Positions 56,383-64,000 of a stretch of DNA of 64,000 nt are shown here, one piece after another. Below the pieces are notes generated by a model that did not search any database, was not told where the DNA came from, and was given only the letters and a program-made list of their open reading frames with translations. This DNA is from a virus. How positions within the stretch are numbered: position 1 is the first letter of the stretch; each line of letters starts with the position of its first letter. A program made the translations under genes and the position numbers. The stretch spans positions 1 through 64,000 of IMG/VR virus record IMGVR_UViG_3300021962_009697; one strand, written 5' to 3'.

Positions 56383-57273
56383 TTATGCAAGACTTGTGTA
56401 TAAGTGTTGTTGCAAGTTTAGTTTAAGACCGTGCTCAATGCAATACTGTCCAACATACTCGTGATTGCGTTGATTTGCTTCGAGATTTAATAAACCTGGT
56501 TCCCAGAAGCTGATAACTTCGTCCACTGTACTACGCTCTGTCATGGTAATCTGTCCCTTCTCTGCTCGCAATAGTTTAATCTTTTGCGGAAAACTATTAT
56601 AAACATTCATTGGACTTACATAGATATCTCGACCTGTTTGTTCCTTCCACTCAAGTGCCCAATCTGGCACTTCGGCGTATGGACTGCCTTCAGTTGCTTC
56701 CATAACAAATTTTAAGCAATTGGCACGTTCAAGAATTGTTTTGCTGGGAGCATAATATCTAACTGCCTTGCCTTCCTTCTCCATACACTTTGGAGAGCAT
56801 ACTAGCGTTACGCCTAGTGGCACATCAGTAGATAAAATGCCATTGCTTTCAACCTGAACTGCTTTAAACTTGGGCAGTTGCTGCCGCATGAACTCGCTGA
56901 TGTTGTCTTGTAACAGCGGCTCACCACCTGTCATCACTAATACAATGTTGGGAAAATCAACCAATCGTGTGTTTATATCTGCAACAGGTACAGCCCACAG
57001 TGGCACTAGTTTGCCTTTACTGGTCCAGAAGCTGGTGATAGTGTCATACATTTTGCGTTCAATGTCCGCAAACGTCATCCAGTCACCGTCGTCAAAGAAA
57101 GTGTCACAAAATGAGCAATCTAAATTACATTTAGCCAGTCGAATGAATAGCGCAGGTTGACCAGCGAAAGGCCCCTCACCTTGTAGGGTGAAGAACATAC
57201 TGGTTACAAAAAGTTTTTCAGGTTCTGTATCCTTGAAGAACTTCTTCCCTATGATTTCATTAGTACCAAACAT
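56383..57273 (-). CDS. queE: 7-carboxy-7-deazaguanine synthase QueE
   Basis: 296 residues. FFTLQGEGPFAGQPALFIRL and KCNLDCSFCDTFFDD are QueE hallmarks, with the CxxxCxxC cluster and the substrate loop; TGGEPLLQ follows. It makes CDG from CPH4 by radical ring contraction, the second step to preQ0. The gene at 60314 supplies QueD, the step before. Longer than E. coli QueE (223). Phages use this route for tRNA queuosine or deazaguanine DNA. Confidence 0.93.
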   Translation of the reverse strand: MFGTNEIIGKKFFKDTEPEKLFVTSMFFTLQGEGPFAGQPALFIRLAKCNLDCSFCDTFFDDGDWMTFADIERKMYDTITSFWTSKGKLVPLWAVPVADINTRLVDFPNIVLVMTGGEPLLQDNISEFMRQQLPKFKAVQVESNGILSTDVPLGVTLVCSPKCMEKEGKAVRYYAPSKTILERANCLKFVMEATEGSPYAEVPDWALEWKEQTGRDIYVSPMNVYNSFPQKIKLLRAEKGQITMTERSTVDEVISFWEPGLLNLEANQRNHEYVGQYCIEHGLKLNLQQHLYTSLA

Positions 57274-57274
57274 A

Positions 57275-57901
57275 TTATTCCTTGCTAAATCTTCCTAAGA
57301 TTACCCCACTGTTTTGTCTATAACCTTCGTTGTGCAAATGGCGATAACCTTGCAGCAACAAAAATGGAACAGCAGCAGAACACTTCCCGATAAACACACC
57401 TTCATTTGGATGATACCAAGTATCATCGCAAACAATAATACTATTTTCTGTCATCCTACGCATGAGTAAAATTGCTTGTAGCAAATGTGTTTGTTGACTA
57501 CTTAGATTAGTCATTTCAATGTTCATTAAATCTCTGTAGCGTTGTTTCACATCTGCTACAAATGACTCTTCGGCACCACCAAGCCAATAATCCCAATCAA
57601 AGTTATCAAGATATGCCAGCGATATTTTAACATTGGGATCTAAGTGTTCTAAAAACTGTTCTCCACGAGCATGCACTAATTTTACATGATCTGGTAGTCG
57701 GTTGTCAACCTTCAAGTTATCGGCTGCGCGATTGATTTGATCTGCGTCAACATCCACACCATAAAAATCTACGCCACGCTCTAAACATAAATCAGCAAAA
57801 AATCGAGTGCTGCCCTCACCGCGATCTACTCCAATTTCAACCCAACTGCCATTGTCAATAGCGTCAATAAACTTTGTTATGTTACGATAGTAAGTACCCA
57901 T
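57275..57901 (-). CDS. Class I SAM-dependent methyltransferase-like protein
   Basis: 208 residues. GSWVEIGVDRGEGSTRFFAD is motif I and DFYGVDVDADQ motif II; YLDNFDWDYWLGG and IIVCDDTWYH give acidic positions like those of CmcI-type O-methyltransferases. The substrate is unknown. It follows the coiled-coil gene with one shared base and precedes queE by 1 base. Confidence 0.75.
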   Translation of the reverse strand: MGTYYRNITKFIDAIDNGSWVEIGVDRGEGSTRFFADLCLERGVDFYGVDVDADQINRAADNLKVDNRLPDHVKLVHARGEQFLEHLDPNVKISLAYLDNFDWDYWLGGAEESFVADVKQRYRDLMNIEMTNLSSQQTHLLQAILLMRRMTENSIIVCDDTWYHPNEGVFIGKCSAAVPFLLLQGYRHLHNEGYRQNSGVILGRFSKE

Positions 57902-58254
57902 TATTTTTTCTGTCCTTTAAGAATATTCCATGCATTGGTTTTTTCCAATAACTGTTTTTCTAATTTTCTATATTGGTCACCCAACTGCTTTAGCTCATCC
58001 CACTCTTGCTCTAATTCTGGATTTGGGTTGAGTAAGGCCAATCGAGATTCGATATTTTCAATGGCTTTCAGCAAACTTTTGTCCCCGACTGTAATATCAC
58101 AACCATCCTTGAGTGTAATACCTTCATCCCCAAATTGTACTGCTTGTTCGGAATAATCATTCCATGTAACACTCCCAGATGCATATTCGGTGTTGATAGA
58201 ATAAGTTGTGCTGTCGTCCAAATTAATAGTTAATGTATCAAGTGTGTCAGTCAT
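57901..58254 (-). CDS. Small acidic protein with C-terminal coiled coil
   Basis: 117 residues from the ATG at 58254 (AAAGGTAAC upstream, ATGA overlap with the methyltransferase). Beta-rich first half (TINLDDSTTYSINTEYASG), then ENIESRLALLNPNPELEQEW and a heptad tail ending NILKGQKK. The 'RLALL.P..ELE..W' helix pair occurs, to my memory, in virion-associated small proteins of T4-like phages. Role unknown. Confidence 0.65.
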   Translation of the reverse strand: MTDTLDTLTINLDDSTTYSINTEYASGSVTWNDYSEQAVQFGDEGITLKDGCDITVGDKSLLKAIENIESRLALLNPNPELEQEWDELKQLGDQYRKLEKQLLEKTNAWNILKGQKK

Positions 58255-59036
58255 ATAGTTACCTTTCTTGCCTTTACCAACAAGTGCCAACCTAAGTACT
58301 CTCTCACCGCTTCTCGCATGGCTCCGGGCATAGCTTCAAACCAAGGCTCAAGTTCATAGCGTCCTTGCTTGTACGCTTCTACATTATACATGAAACAGTG
58401 GTCCTGACGCAACCGCTCAATAGAAAAGCGATTCCCTAGCAAGTCGGCGATATCATCTTTGGTGTAGCTTTTAGCATATGGGCAACCAGCTTGCGCTTCA
58501 TATTGGTCAAGCCCTTTGTTGATCATTGCTTGTTTCCAACTATTTTTAGCATAAACCATAAAACGGAATTCTCCATTGGGTTTAAGAATATTGTACACAT
58601 TGTCAAGTATACGATCAATGGCTGGGAAATGATGTATTACCCCATAGCTGTAAACCAAGTCAACAGGAGGTATTTGATTGTAAGTGTTCCAATCGCTGGC
58701 GTCACCTGAATAAAAATTACCTGCTAGCCCCTCAACTTCGAAACGCTGTTGCGCCAGTTTAACACTGGCTTCGCTGTAGTCAATAGCATAATAGTCAGCA
58801 CCATGGCGGGCAAATTCAGCAGCGTCGGATCCAATACCAGGACCGATTTCTAATACCTGCTGCCCTTGCCACAAGTGAAATCCTGCAAATTCTGGAATGT
58901 GGGGCTCCACAAGAAACCGGCGAGCCGACACTTCTTGGAAAAATTCGAGACTGCCAACGGCGTTTCCGCTGTGGCGAATATTACAAGGCTGATTGTTCCA
59001 GTATTGTTTGATGCGTTCTTCTAAACTTAGCGTCAT
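58251..59036 (-). CDS. SAM-dependent methyltransferase
   Basis: 261 residues from the ATG at 59036, in ATGA overlap with the upstream gene. QQVLEIGPGIGSDAAEFARH is motif I, YYAIDYSEASV motif II, and VDLVYSYGVIHHFP motif IV, as in UbiE/small-molecule methyltransferases. The substrate is unknown; next to a glycosyltransferase it may methylate a sugar. Confidence 0.9.
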   Translation of the reverse strand: MTLSLEERIKQYWNNQPCNIRHSGNAVGSLEFFQEVSARRFLVEPHIPEFAGFHLWQGQQVLEIGPGIGSDAAEFARHGADYYAIDYSEASVKLAQQRFEVEGLAGNFYSGDASDWNTYNQIPPVDLVYSYGVIHHFPAIDRILDNVYNILKPNGEFRFMVYAKNSWKQAMINKGLDQYEAQAGCPYAKSYTKDDIADLLGNRFSIERLRQDHCFMYNVEAYKQGRYELEPWFEAMPGAMREAVREYLGWHLLVKARKVTI

Positions 59037-59860
59037 TTTTGTTTTGCCCAATCAGGTTTCCACTGAGACATTTGATTGTTTATATCATTGACTTTTAACT
59101 TTTCCCAAGGGTCCTGTTTACCTGTAAACACTCCTTGAAAAAAATCAGTGTTTAAACCACGAGACTTCATGTATGAAGCCAATCGGTGTAAATCCGCTAT
59201 GCGTTTTCTATACCAGTTTGCATGATGGAAGTCCCGTGGATCTTCGGGATTGCCCTCTAGCATCGGCCGTGTTTCAAATATGCTGTCTTTGTTATTGCCA
59301 GTTAAATCATATCTATCATGCGTCACATGTACATTTATACGTTCCCATATATCCATTACATAAGCCTGTTGGCTGATCCAAGCATCGCTGATTTGGTGGG
59401 GACTTAGATAGCCAAATAACTCAAGCCACTCGCGGGGCACAATGGGAAAAATGCTGTAAGGATGATCGCGATGTGTGTGAAAAGCTAATATTTTAAATTC
59501 ACCAGTATGGTTGGCTATTACAGTATCCCAACCCGGCGTTTCCATTACAGCATCGTCATTCCAAAATACCAACCAATCAGCGTCGGCGCTTTTTGCTAGG
59601 CTGTTTACATACTCGTTTAGTCGAATATAGCCCAGTGGTTCAAATATACGAGCTTGATAATTTACACCAAGCTCGTCTAACTTAGGCTGTAGTGTTTGCT
59701 TAAAATAGTCAATGGTTTCTGTATCGTCGCGATCGAACCCAATTAGCACTTGAAACGAATCAACATTGTCGGCTGTGTTTACAACACTTAGTATACTGCG
59801 CTCAAGTGCGGCTGTTCTGCCTCTAGTGGGCAACAGTAATGCTATGTTGTATTCACTCAT
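59033..59860 (-). CDS. Glycosyltransferase family 2-like protein
   Basis: 275 residues. NIALLLPTRGRTAALERSIL is the GT2 N-terminal strand and loop; VLIGFDRDDTETIDYF and DWLVFWNDDAVMETPGW give the acidic DxD-like metal site (NDDAV). It transfers a sugar from a nucleotide donor. No membrane helix, so cytoplasmic. Operon with the methyltransferase. Confidence 0.85.
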   Translation of the reverse strand: MSEYNIALLLPTRGRTAALERSILSVVNTADNVDSFQVLIGFDRDDTETIDYFKQTLQPKLDELGVNYQARIFEPLGYIRLNEYVNSLAKSADADWLVFWNDDAVMETPGWDTVIANHTGEFKILAFHTHRDHPYSIFPIVPREWLELFGYLSPHQISDAWISQQAYVMDIWERINVHVTHDRYDLTGNNKDSIFETRPMLEGNPEDPRDFHHANWYRKRIADLHRLASYMKSRGLNTDFFQGVFTGKQDPWEKLKVNDINNQMSQWKPDWAKQK

Positions 59861-59882
59861 TTGTTTTACTGCACAATAACGA

Positions 59883-60071
59883 TCAGTTTCGACTGAAAAT
59901 ACTTTTTATCAAAGCAAGAAAAAAGTTTGTTTTCTTTTTAGATTTATGGGGGCATTCAAACCAGCGGCAGCCATCTTTGTTGAACTTAGACAGCATTACT
60001 CCGCAGGTGGTACATCTTATCTTGACCTTCTTATTATTTCCAAAAACATTGTAAACTTCGTCGTAATCCAT
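59883..60071 (-). CDS. Small zinc-ribbon-like protein
   Basis: 62 residues. IRCTTCGVMLSKFNKDGCRWFEC has CxxC plus two later Cys, a probable zinc ribbon, and the C-terminal LALIKSIFSRN is amphipathic. It lies 2 bases after a small membrane gene. Perhaps a DNA- or RNA-contacting protein. Confidence 0.6.
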   Translation of the reverse strand: MDYDEVYNVFGNNKKVKIRCTTCGVMLSKFNKDGCRWFECPHKSKKKTNFFLALIKSIFSRN

Positions 60072-60073
60072 AA

Positions 60074-60310
60074 TTACTTTTTTGTAAACCAGTCACCGAA
60101 GTAGTGTTTAATAAAAACTAAAATAACAATCCATTTAAGTAAGTTGAGGGCTTCACTAAATATTGAGCCGAACCAATAACGCTGTTCGGTTACAAATCCT
60201 AGCCCCAAAAACACTATAACTCCAAACGTGATTGCAAAATATTTTAATCCACTTTTAAAGTGCTTTTTAATAAATTTACCAACTTCGCTAACGCTTTTCT
60301 TTAAATCCAT
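60074..60310 (-). CDS. Two-helix membrane protein
   Basis: 78 residues: FAITFGVIVFLGLGFVTEQR and LLKWIVILVFIKHYFGDW are two membrane helices, with a basic N-terminus. SD GGAG before the ATG. Four bases after queD. Holin- or lysis-type role is possible from size but not shown. Confidence 0.62.
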   Translation of the reverse strand: MDLKKSVSEVGKFIKKHFKSGLKYFAITFGVIVFLGLGFVTEQRYWFGSIFSEALNLLKWIVILVFIKHYFGDWFTKK

Positions 60311-60313
60311 AAT

Positions 60314-60817
60314 TTACTCCAACAAGTTCTCATTCCATTCTCGGTGCCCTTCCCTCCATGCCATATTACTTTGTGTTTCACGGACTTCTACACGATAGCA
60401 CCACAAGCGTTCTGCTTCGCCTGGCCCCCACATTTCAGGAATGTAAACACCATTGACATAACGATATAGCATATCGCTTAGTCCTTCGCAGCCCAGTTTA
60501 GGCAGCACTACAACCTTGGCCATTTTCTTTTCTTGTAGGAGTTTGTATGTGGCCATTTCCGGATCATCTTGTGCAACAATCAGTGTATGGTCAAACTGAT
60601 CTTCTAGTATCTTCTTTAGTTCTTTAAGTCCGCCGTAGTCAGCAGCCCAGTTCCTTACATCCAAATCATCTGTACCAAAATAAAACTTCATGCTAAACGA
60701 ATAGCCATGAATTAAATTACAATGACTATCCGCACGCCACTGACGATAAGCGCAGGGAAAAGCATCGTGATATTCTTTTGTCGATGTATACTTGTACACC
60801 CGGGGTTGATTTGCCAT
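60314..60817 (-). CDS. queD: 6-carboxytetrahydropterin synthase QueD (6-PTPS family)
   Basis: 167 residues. FPCAYRQWRADSHCNLIHGY replaces the usual CxxxHGH with C-NLI-HG-Y; MKFYFGTDDLDVRNWAADYG and DHTLIVAQDD match the barrel and the second His, and a conserved Glu lies near RVEVRET. It converts dihydroneopterin triphosphate to CPH4 for QueE. Strong SD AGGAG and a -10 upstream. Slightly longer than E. coli QueD (121). Confidence 0.85.
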   Translation of the reverse strand: MANQPRVYKYTSTKEYHDAFPCAYRQWRADSHCNLIHGYSFSMKFYFGTDDLDVRNWAADYGGLKELKKILEDQFDHTLIVAQDDPEMATYKLLQEKKMAKVVVLPKLGCEGLSDMLYRYVNGVYIPEMWGPGEAERLWCYRVEVRETQSNMAWREGHREWNENLLE

Positions 60818-60834
60818 GTTTTCTCCTATGTTAA

Positions 60835-60840
60835 ATTATA
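60835..60840 (-). promoter_or_regulatory. -10 element upstream of queD
   Basis: Perfect TATAAT on the minus strand, followed by TTTAACATAGGAGAAAAC and the ATG at 60817. I see no good -35. Confidence 0.5.
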
Positions 60841-60899
60841 GCATAGGCAGCAGAATTTGTATACCGGGATGATGCTCTAAGACCGGTGCAATACTTTAT

Positions 60900-61283
60900 T
60901 TATTTGCGATAGTTGCCCTTGCCGGGAATTGTGTTTCGCACACCCCCAACCGGATCCTCAACATCACCATTTCGGCGAGGGATTAGATGCACATGCGGCC
61001 AATTGACCGTTTGTCCTGCTGGAGTTCCATAATTCATACCAATGTTAAACCCATCGCATTCGCCCGATTCAACCATACGCTGGCCTTCTGTGAAAGCATT
61101 GTCAATTGCTTCCAGTAATATGTGTTTCATGTTAAACTTGGGCACAAACAACAAGTGTCCCGGTGTACATGGATACTTGTCTAAGTATACTGCCACACGA
61201 TAGTTTTCCCGCACCAAATCGGTCCATGGTGCGGTACTTTCTTCGATTGATTCAGGTATGTCTTTGAATATATGCGTTTCCAT
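60900..61283 (-). CDS. HIT-family hydrolase
   Basis: 127 residues from the ATG at 61283, which overlaps the stop of the subtilase gene. PGHLLFVPKFNMKH and the motif TVNWPHVHLIPRRNGD match HIT proteins; the first His of HxHxHxx is replaced (NWPHVHL), while the last two, including the catalytic one, are kept. These hydrolyse adenosine nucleotides such as Ap4A or AMP-NH2. Confidence 0.85.
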   Translation of the reverse strand: METHIFKDIPESIEESTAPWTDLVRENYRVAVYLDKYPCTPGHLLFVPKFNMKHILLEAIDNAFTEGQRMVESGECDGFNIGMNYGTPAGQTVNWPHVHLIPRRNGDVEDPVGGVRNTIPGKGNYRK

Positions 61284-61284
61284 T

Positions 61285-63948
61285 TTACAATGCCAACTTA
61301 TACAACAGCCCAATTTGACCAGTGCCGTCTTGCCCGTATGTTGCTGAAAAGTTCAGGGAGTGATTCCGTTTTACATAATCATAACTAGCACCCACAAAGG
61401 CCAAATTTGAGTTACGAATTTTGCTGTTTACATTTGAGTAGTGCATAACACCGCCGGCATCCACACTGGTTGGAACAGTTAATGCTACAGATCCGCTTAC
61501 AACTGCTGGGCGAATACCTCCGTACAAATTGATGTTTTGATCCCTCCAACCAGCCATTGCGTAAACACTACGAACAGGTGTTACACGAGTAACCATACCA
61601 TAGTTGTATTGCCCAACAGTATTCATAACGCCTGCTTGTGCCCAACTACCAGTACGTTCGGGACTGTACATTACATTAAACTCGGCAGTAGTAGAACCGG
61701 TGCTTTGCCCCCACATGCCCGAGAAGTTGATCCAGGGATTGCGATCTGTTTGCGTAACAGTCACTTGGTACTGTACAGGTTGATAGTTAGGATCAAATGC
61801 TTGACTGCTTACACCAACACTGATGTTAGCACCCGAGCCGCTAACGGACAAGCCATTGTTGGTCATTACAGATCCTGCAAAGCGGCTGCTCCAACTTTGT
61901 CCCGGTGTGTGTTTCAAATAGTGTAGCGGCTGCGACGAGGACGCAACAGCCGGAGATAAATCAACTATAAAATCTCTTTGGAAACTGTCCACAGCCGACA
62001 CCGATGACAACACAGAGGATACTGTAGCATCTACACCGCCTGAAACGCTCAAAGAGCCACTAAGTGGAGCAGTAGTACCTGTGCGACCAGTTACGCTGAT
62101 ACCCAAATCTCCCACTGGTTGTGTAGCACGATTTAGATCCAGCAAGCCTTGCCCCATTACGTTGACATTATAGTTGGGTAGATTTTTGTTGGCAGTTTTC
62201 AACAGCAACTGAACAATTTGATTGCCCTTCATATAAGGCCACAGTTGGTGTACAATTGCCGCGGCTCCCGAAACTGCTGGTGCCGCAAAACTGGTACCAC
62301 TGCTGGTCCTATATAAACCATTGTAGTCAACCGTTTCAATGGCCACGCTGGGCGCCATAATGAAAAAGTCGGAAGTGCGATATTGATCCTTACAAACTGA
62401 GTCGACTACGACTTTACAAACGTGTCCAGCACCGTTGCCTTCGGGCGTTTTACTTGTAGAGTTCCAGCCACCTGCAATCAACATCTGACCGTTGAGCAAC
62501 AAATTTCCCCCAGCATCAGTTGCTGTAGCAAATACAGCGGGCGACTGGGTGTATTGTAAGCCTTGATTGCCGGCTGCCACAACCAATACCATTTCTTTGC
62601 CCAATACTCCTGCCCAGTCAGTGGGCTTGGCTAGGTTATAGTAGTTGGTTCCGCCATAGTAAACGTGGTTGCTGTAGAAGGTGCCATCGCCCAACCGATA
62701 CACACTACTCTTATAGTCTGTGCTGTAATTGGTGTTAGAACTTAAATTGGCCACTACAATGTCGGAGTATTGTTGTGCCCACAGGAGCGCCTTGAGAGCA
62801 GACGCCATACTTACACTAGAAGTATTACCAATTTTGGCCACAGCCAGATTAGCATCAAATGCTACGCCATACATTCCCTTGCCATCACGTGCGCCGGCAG
62901 CAATAGCAGCCACTTGACTACCGTGCCCCACAACGTCTTGAATACCTGTGGTAGTATAATCAACGGTGTATTTGATTTTGCCGGCAAATTCACTGCCATC
63001 AATATCGATACCAGTGTCCATAACAAGAATAGTGGATCCTTTACCAGTCCAACCTCGGGCATACGCATAGTTAGCACCAATGGCACTGATGGTTTTGCCT
63101 GCCTCCCCTGTTAGATAGTAAGCAGGATCGCGACTGGGCACTGGTGTTGGAGTACCCATGTTTGTATTGTTATAGTAAGTTGATGCATTAAAATTAGCAT
63201 CTACTGTAGTAGGAGTGTCCGGCGCTGTTGTTGTTTCAGTGGTTGTGGTTGTGGGTCCACTGATAACAGTAGTGGACACAATTTCTTTGGCTGTAAGTTT
63301 TCCATCAACGTAAGTGTATTGCCATCTTTGTGATACCACACTACCATCTGCTAATGTCGCAGTTCTAGTAACATAAGAATATCGGATCACTGGTTCTGCA
63401 ACCACCGGTGCAGGCTCTACCACCGCTACTGGTTCCGGTGCAGGAGCAGGTGTTACAACCGTTGTGCTGTCAATGCTTTTGTCAGTTAGTTTTTCGTCAG
63501 TATAGGTATACTTCCATTTTTCTGCAACAACGCTACCATCGGCTTGTGCTACAGTTTTGGTGACAAACGCATATCTAATAACTGGCACAGGAGTTGGCGG
63601 CACTACCATCGTGCTACTAACTACGTTACGAGCAGTGATTTTACCGTCTGTGTAGGTAAGGCGTGTTACTGTTTCAATAACACTACCATCAGCTTGCGTC
63701 TTGCGATCAGTGACGTTATTGTAAGTAATTACTGGTGCTTTTACGCCTAATACTGTTTCGCTAACAACCGTTTTGGCTCTAAGTTTGTTGTTAACATAAG
63801 TGTATTGCCATCGTTGGACCACGGTGGTGCCATCGGCTTGTTTGACTTTTCGTGTTACATATGAGTAACGAGTGACGTCCGCTGCCAACGCAACAGAAAC
63901 AACTGCCACTAACAATAGCCCTACCAAAAACTTAACAAATCGACTCAT
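61285..63948 (-). CDS. Secreted subtilase with N-terminal repeats and barrel-like C-terminus
   Basis: 887 residues. Signal peptide FVKFLVGLLLVAVVSVALAA. Residues about 25-235 hold four diverged repeats with the pattern RYSYVTRT...ADGSVV.QRW.YTY.DGKLTAK, joined by Pro/Ala linkers. The S8 domain follows with VMDTGID (Asp), GHGSQVAAIAAG (His) and SSGTSFAAPAVSG (Ser). The last 250 residues are Gly/Ser strands resembling an autotransporter barrel, ending YKLAL without a terminal Phe. An extracellular protease; whether it belongs to the virion or the host surface is open. Confidence 0.88.
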   Translation of the reverse strand: MSRFVKFLVGLLLVAVVSVALAADVTRYSYVTRKVKQADGTTVVQRWQYTYVNNKLRAKTVVSETVLGVKAPVITYNNVTDRKTQADGSVIETVTRLTYTDGKITARNVVSSTMVVPPTPVPVIRYAFVTKTVAQADGSVVAEKWKYTYTDEKLTDKSIDSTTVVTPAPAPEPVAVVEPAPVVAEPVIRYSYVTRTATLADGSVVSQRWQYTYVDGKLTAKEIVSTTVISGPTTTTTETTTAPDTPTTVDANFNASTYYNNTNMGTPTPVPSRDPAYYLTGEAGKTISAIGANYAYARGWTGKGSTILVMDTGIDIDGSEFAGKIKYTVDYTTTGIQDVVGHGSQVAAIAAGARDGKGMYGVAFDANLAVAKIGNTSSVSMASALKALLWAQQYSDIVVANLSSNTNYSTDYKSSVYRLGDGTFYSNHVYYGGTNYYNLAKPTDWAGVLGKEMVLVVAAGNQGLQYTQSPAVFATATDAGGNLLLNGQMLIAGGWNSTSKTPEGNGAGHVCKVVVDSVCKDQYRTSDFFIMAPSVAIETVDYNGLYRTSSGTSFAAPAVSGAAAIVHQLWPYMKGNQIVQLLLKTANKNLPNYNVNVMGQGLLDLNRATQPVGDLGISVTGRTGTTAPLSGSLSVSGGVDATVSSVLSSVSAVDSFQRDFIVDLSPAVASSSQPLHYLKHTPGQSWSSRFAGSVMTNNGLSVSGSGANISVGVSSQAFDPNYQPVQYQVTVTQTDRNPWINFSGMWGQSTGSTTAEFNVMYSPERTGSWAQAGVMNTVGQYNYGMVTRVTPVRSVYAMAGWRDQNINLYGGIRPAVVSGSVALTVPTSVDAGGVMHYSNVNSKIRNSNLAFVGASYDYVKRNHSLNFSATYGQDGTGQIGLLYKLAL

Positions 63949-63978
63949 AAGAGTTCCCCAAATTGATAATGTACATAC

Positions 63979-63984
63979 ATTATA
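63979..63984 (-). promoter_or_regulatory. -10 element upstream of the subtilase gene
   Basis: Perfect TATAAT on the minus strand, about 30 bases before the ATG at 63948; the -35 would lie at the window edge. The final bases read ATAAATACC on the minus strand. Confidence 0.5.
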
Positions 63985-64000
63985 GCAAAATGGTATTTAT

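Noticed and set aside
1-64000. CRISPR array, insertion sequence or transposase
   Set aside because: No regular repeat-spacer array, terminal inverted repeats or transposase-like frame was found; the direct repeats are two-copy only.

Overview
Organism. The window has almost no spacing between genes, many 4-base ATGA overlaps, 11 tRNA genes plus a tmRNA but no rRNA or ribosomal-protein gene, and a set of genes typical of large T4-like phages: a 5'-3' exonuclease, thymidylate synthase ThyX, a MazG-type pyrophosphohydrolase, QueD and QueE, a MoxR ATPase next to a VWA metallopeptidase, pstS, 2OG-Fe oxygenase-like proteins, and many small conserved-looking unknowns. An 8-base NATAAATA element, identical to the T4 late-promoter core, recurs just before start codons beside normal sigma70-type promoters. 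I read this as a piece of a very large T4-like tailed phage. No capsid, terminase or polymerase gene is in view, so a streamlined bacterium is not excluded. A beta-proteobacterial type porin, a Bug/TctC receptor with TctA, and a subtilase with a C-terminal barrel-like region point to a Gram-negative host, probably Burkholderiales.

Layout. 1-10 kb (+): four 'twitch' radical SAM proteins interleaved with a sugar-nucleotide reductase, an SGNH-like protein, a glycosyltransferase-like protein and a carbamoyltransferase. 10-17 kb (mostly -): amidinotransferase, two more glycosyltransferase-like paralogues, a 609-residue repeat protein, a DegT aminotransferase and an epimerase; with the first block this looks like a pathway for a modified sugar or small molecule. 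17-25 kb (-): thyX, small phage-like unknowns, FkbM methyltransferase, TusE/DsrC-like protein, VWA and MoxR. 25-31 kb (-): oxygenase-like protein, PP-loop enzyme, cobalamin-type radical SAM, TctC and TctA. 31-34.5 kb (-): five tRNAs, one split by a 196-nt group I intron, a second cobalamin-type radical SAM and a porin. 34.5-39.6 kb: hybrid histidine kinase, SGNH hydrolase, sulfotransferase-like protein. 39.6-41.2 kb: a circularly permuted two-piece tmRNA and a Pho-box-controlled pstS cassette bounded by 44-bp direct repeats. 41-45 kb: a minimal AMP-ligase, D-Ala-D-Ala carboxypeptidase, ketoacyl synthase and acyltransferase. 45.2-46.2 kb (-): a tRNA operon with a structured leader and a hammerhead ribozyme. 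46.2-52.5 kb: membrane/coiled-coil proteins, an oxygenase cassette bounded by 31-bp repeats, STAS protein, BtuB-like receptor, two glycosyltransferase-like proteins, ParB-like protein. 52.5-64 kb (-): nucleic-acid genes (exonuclease, MazG, QueE, QueD), methyltransferases, HIT protein and a secreted subtilase.

How it fits together. Uptake functions (PstS, porin, TctA/TctC, BtuB-like receptor), translation support (tRNAs, tmRNA) and nucleotide/deazaguanine metabolism would support a long infection. The radical SAM, glycosyltransferase-like, carbamoyl, amidino and aminotransferase genes probably build a surface glycan or small molecule whose structure cannot be read from sequence. The most unusual content is RNA-level: the intron-split tRNA, the permuted tmRNA, the hammerhead beside a tRNA, and promoter elements so close to start codons that leaderless mRNAs are expected.
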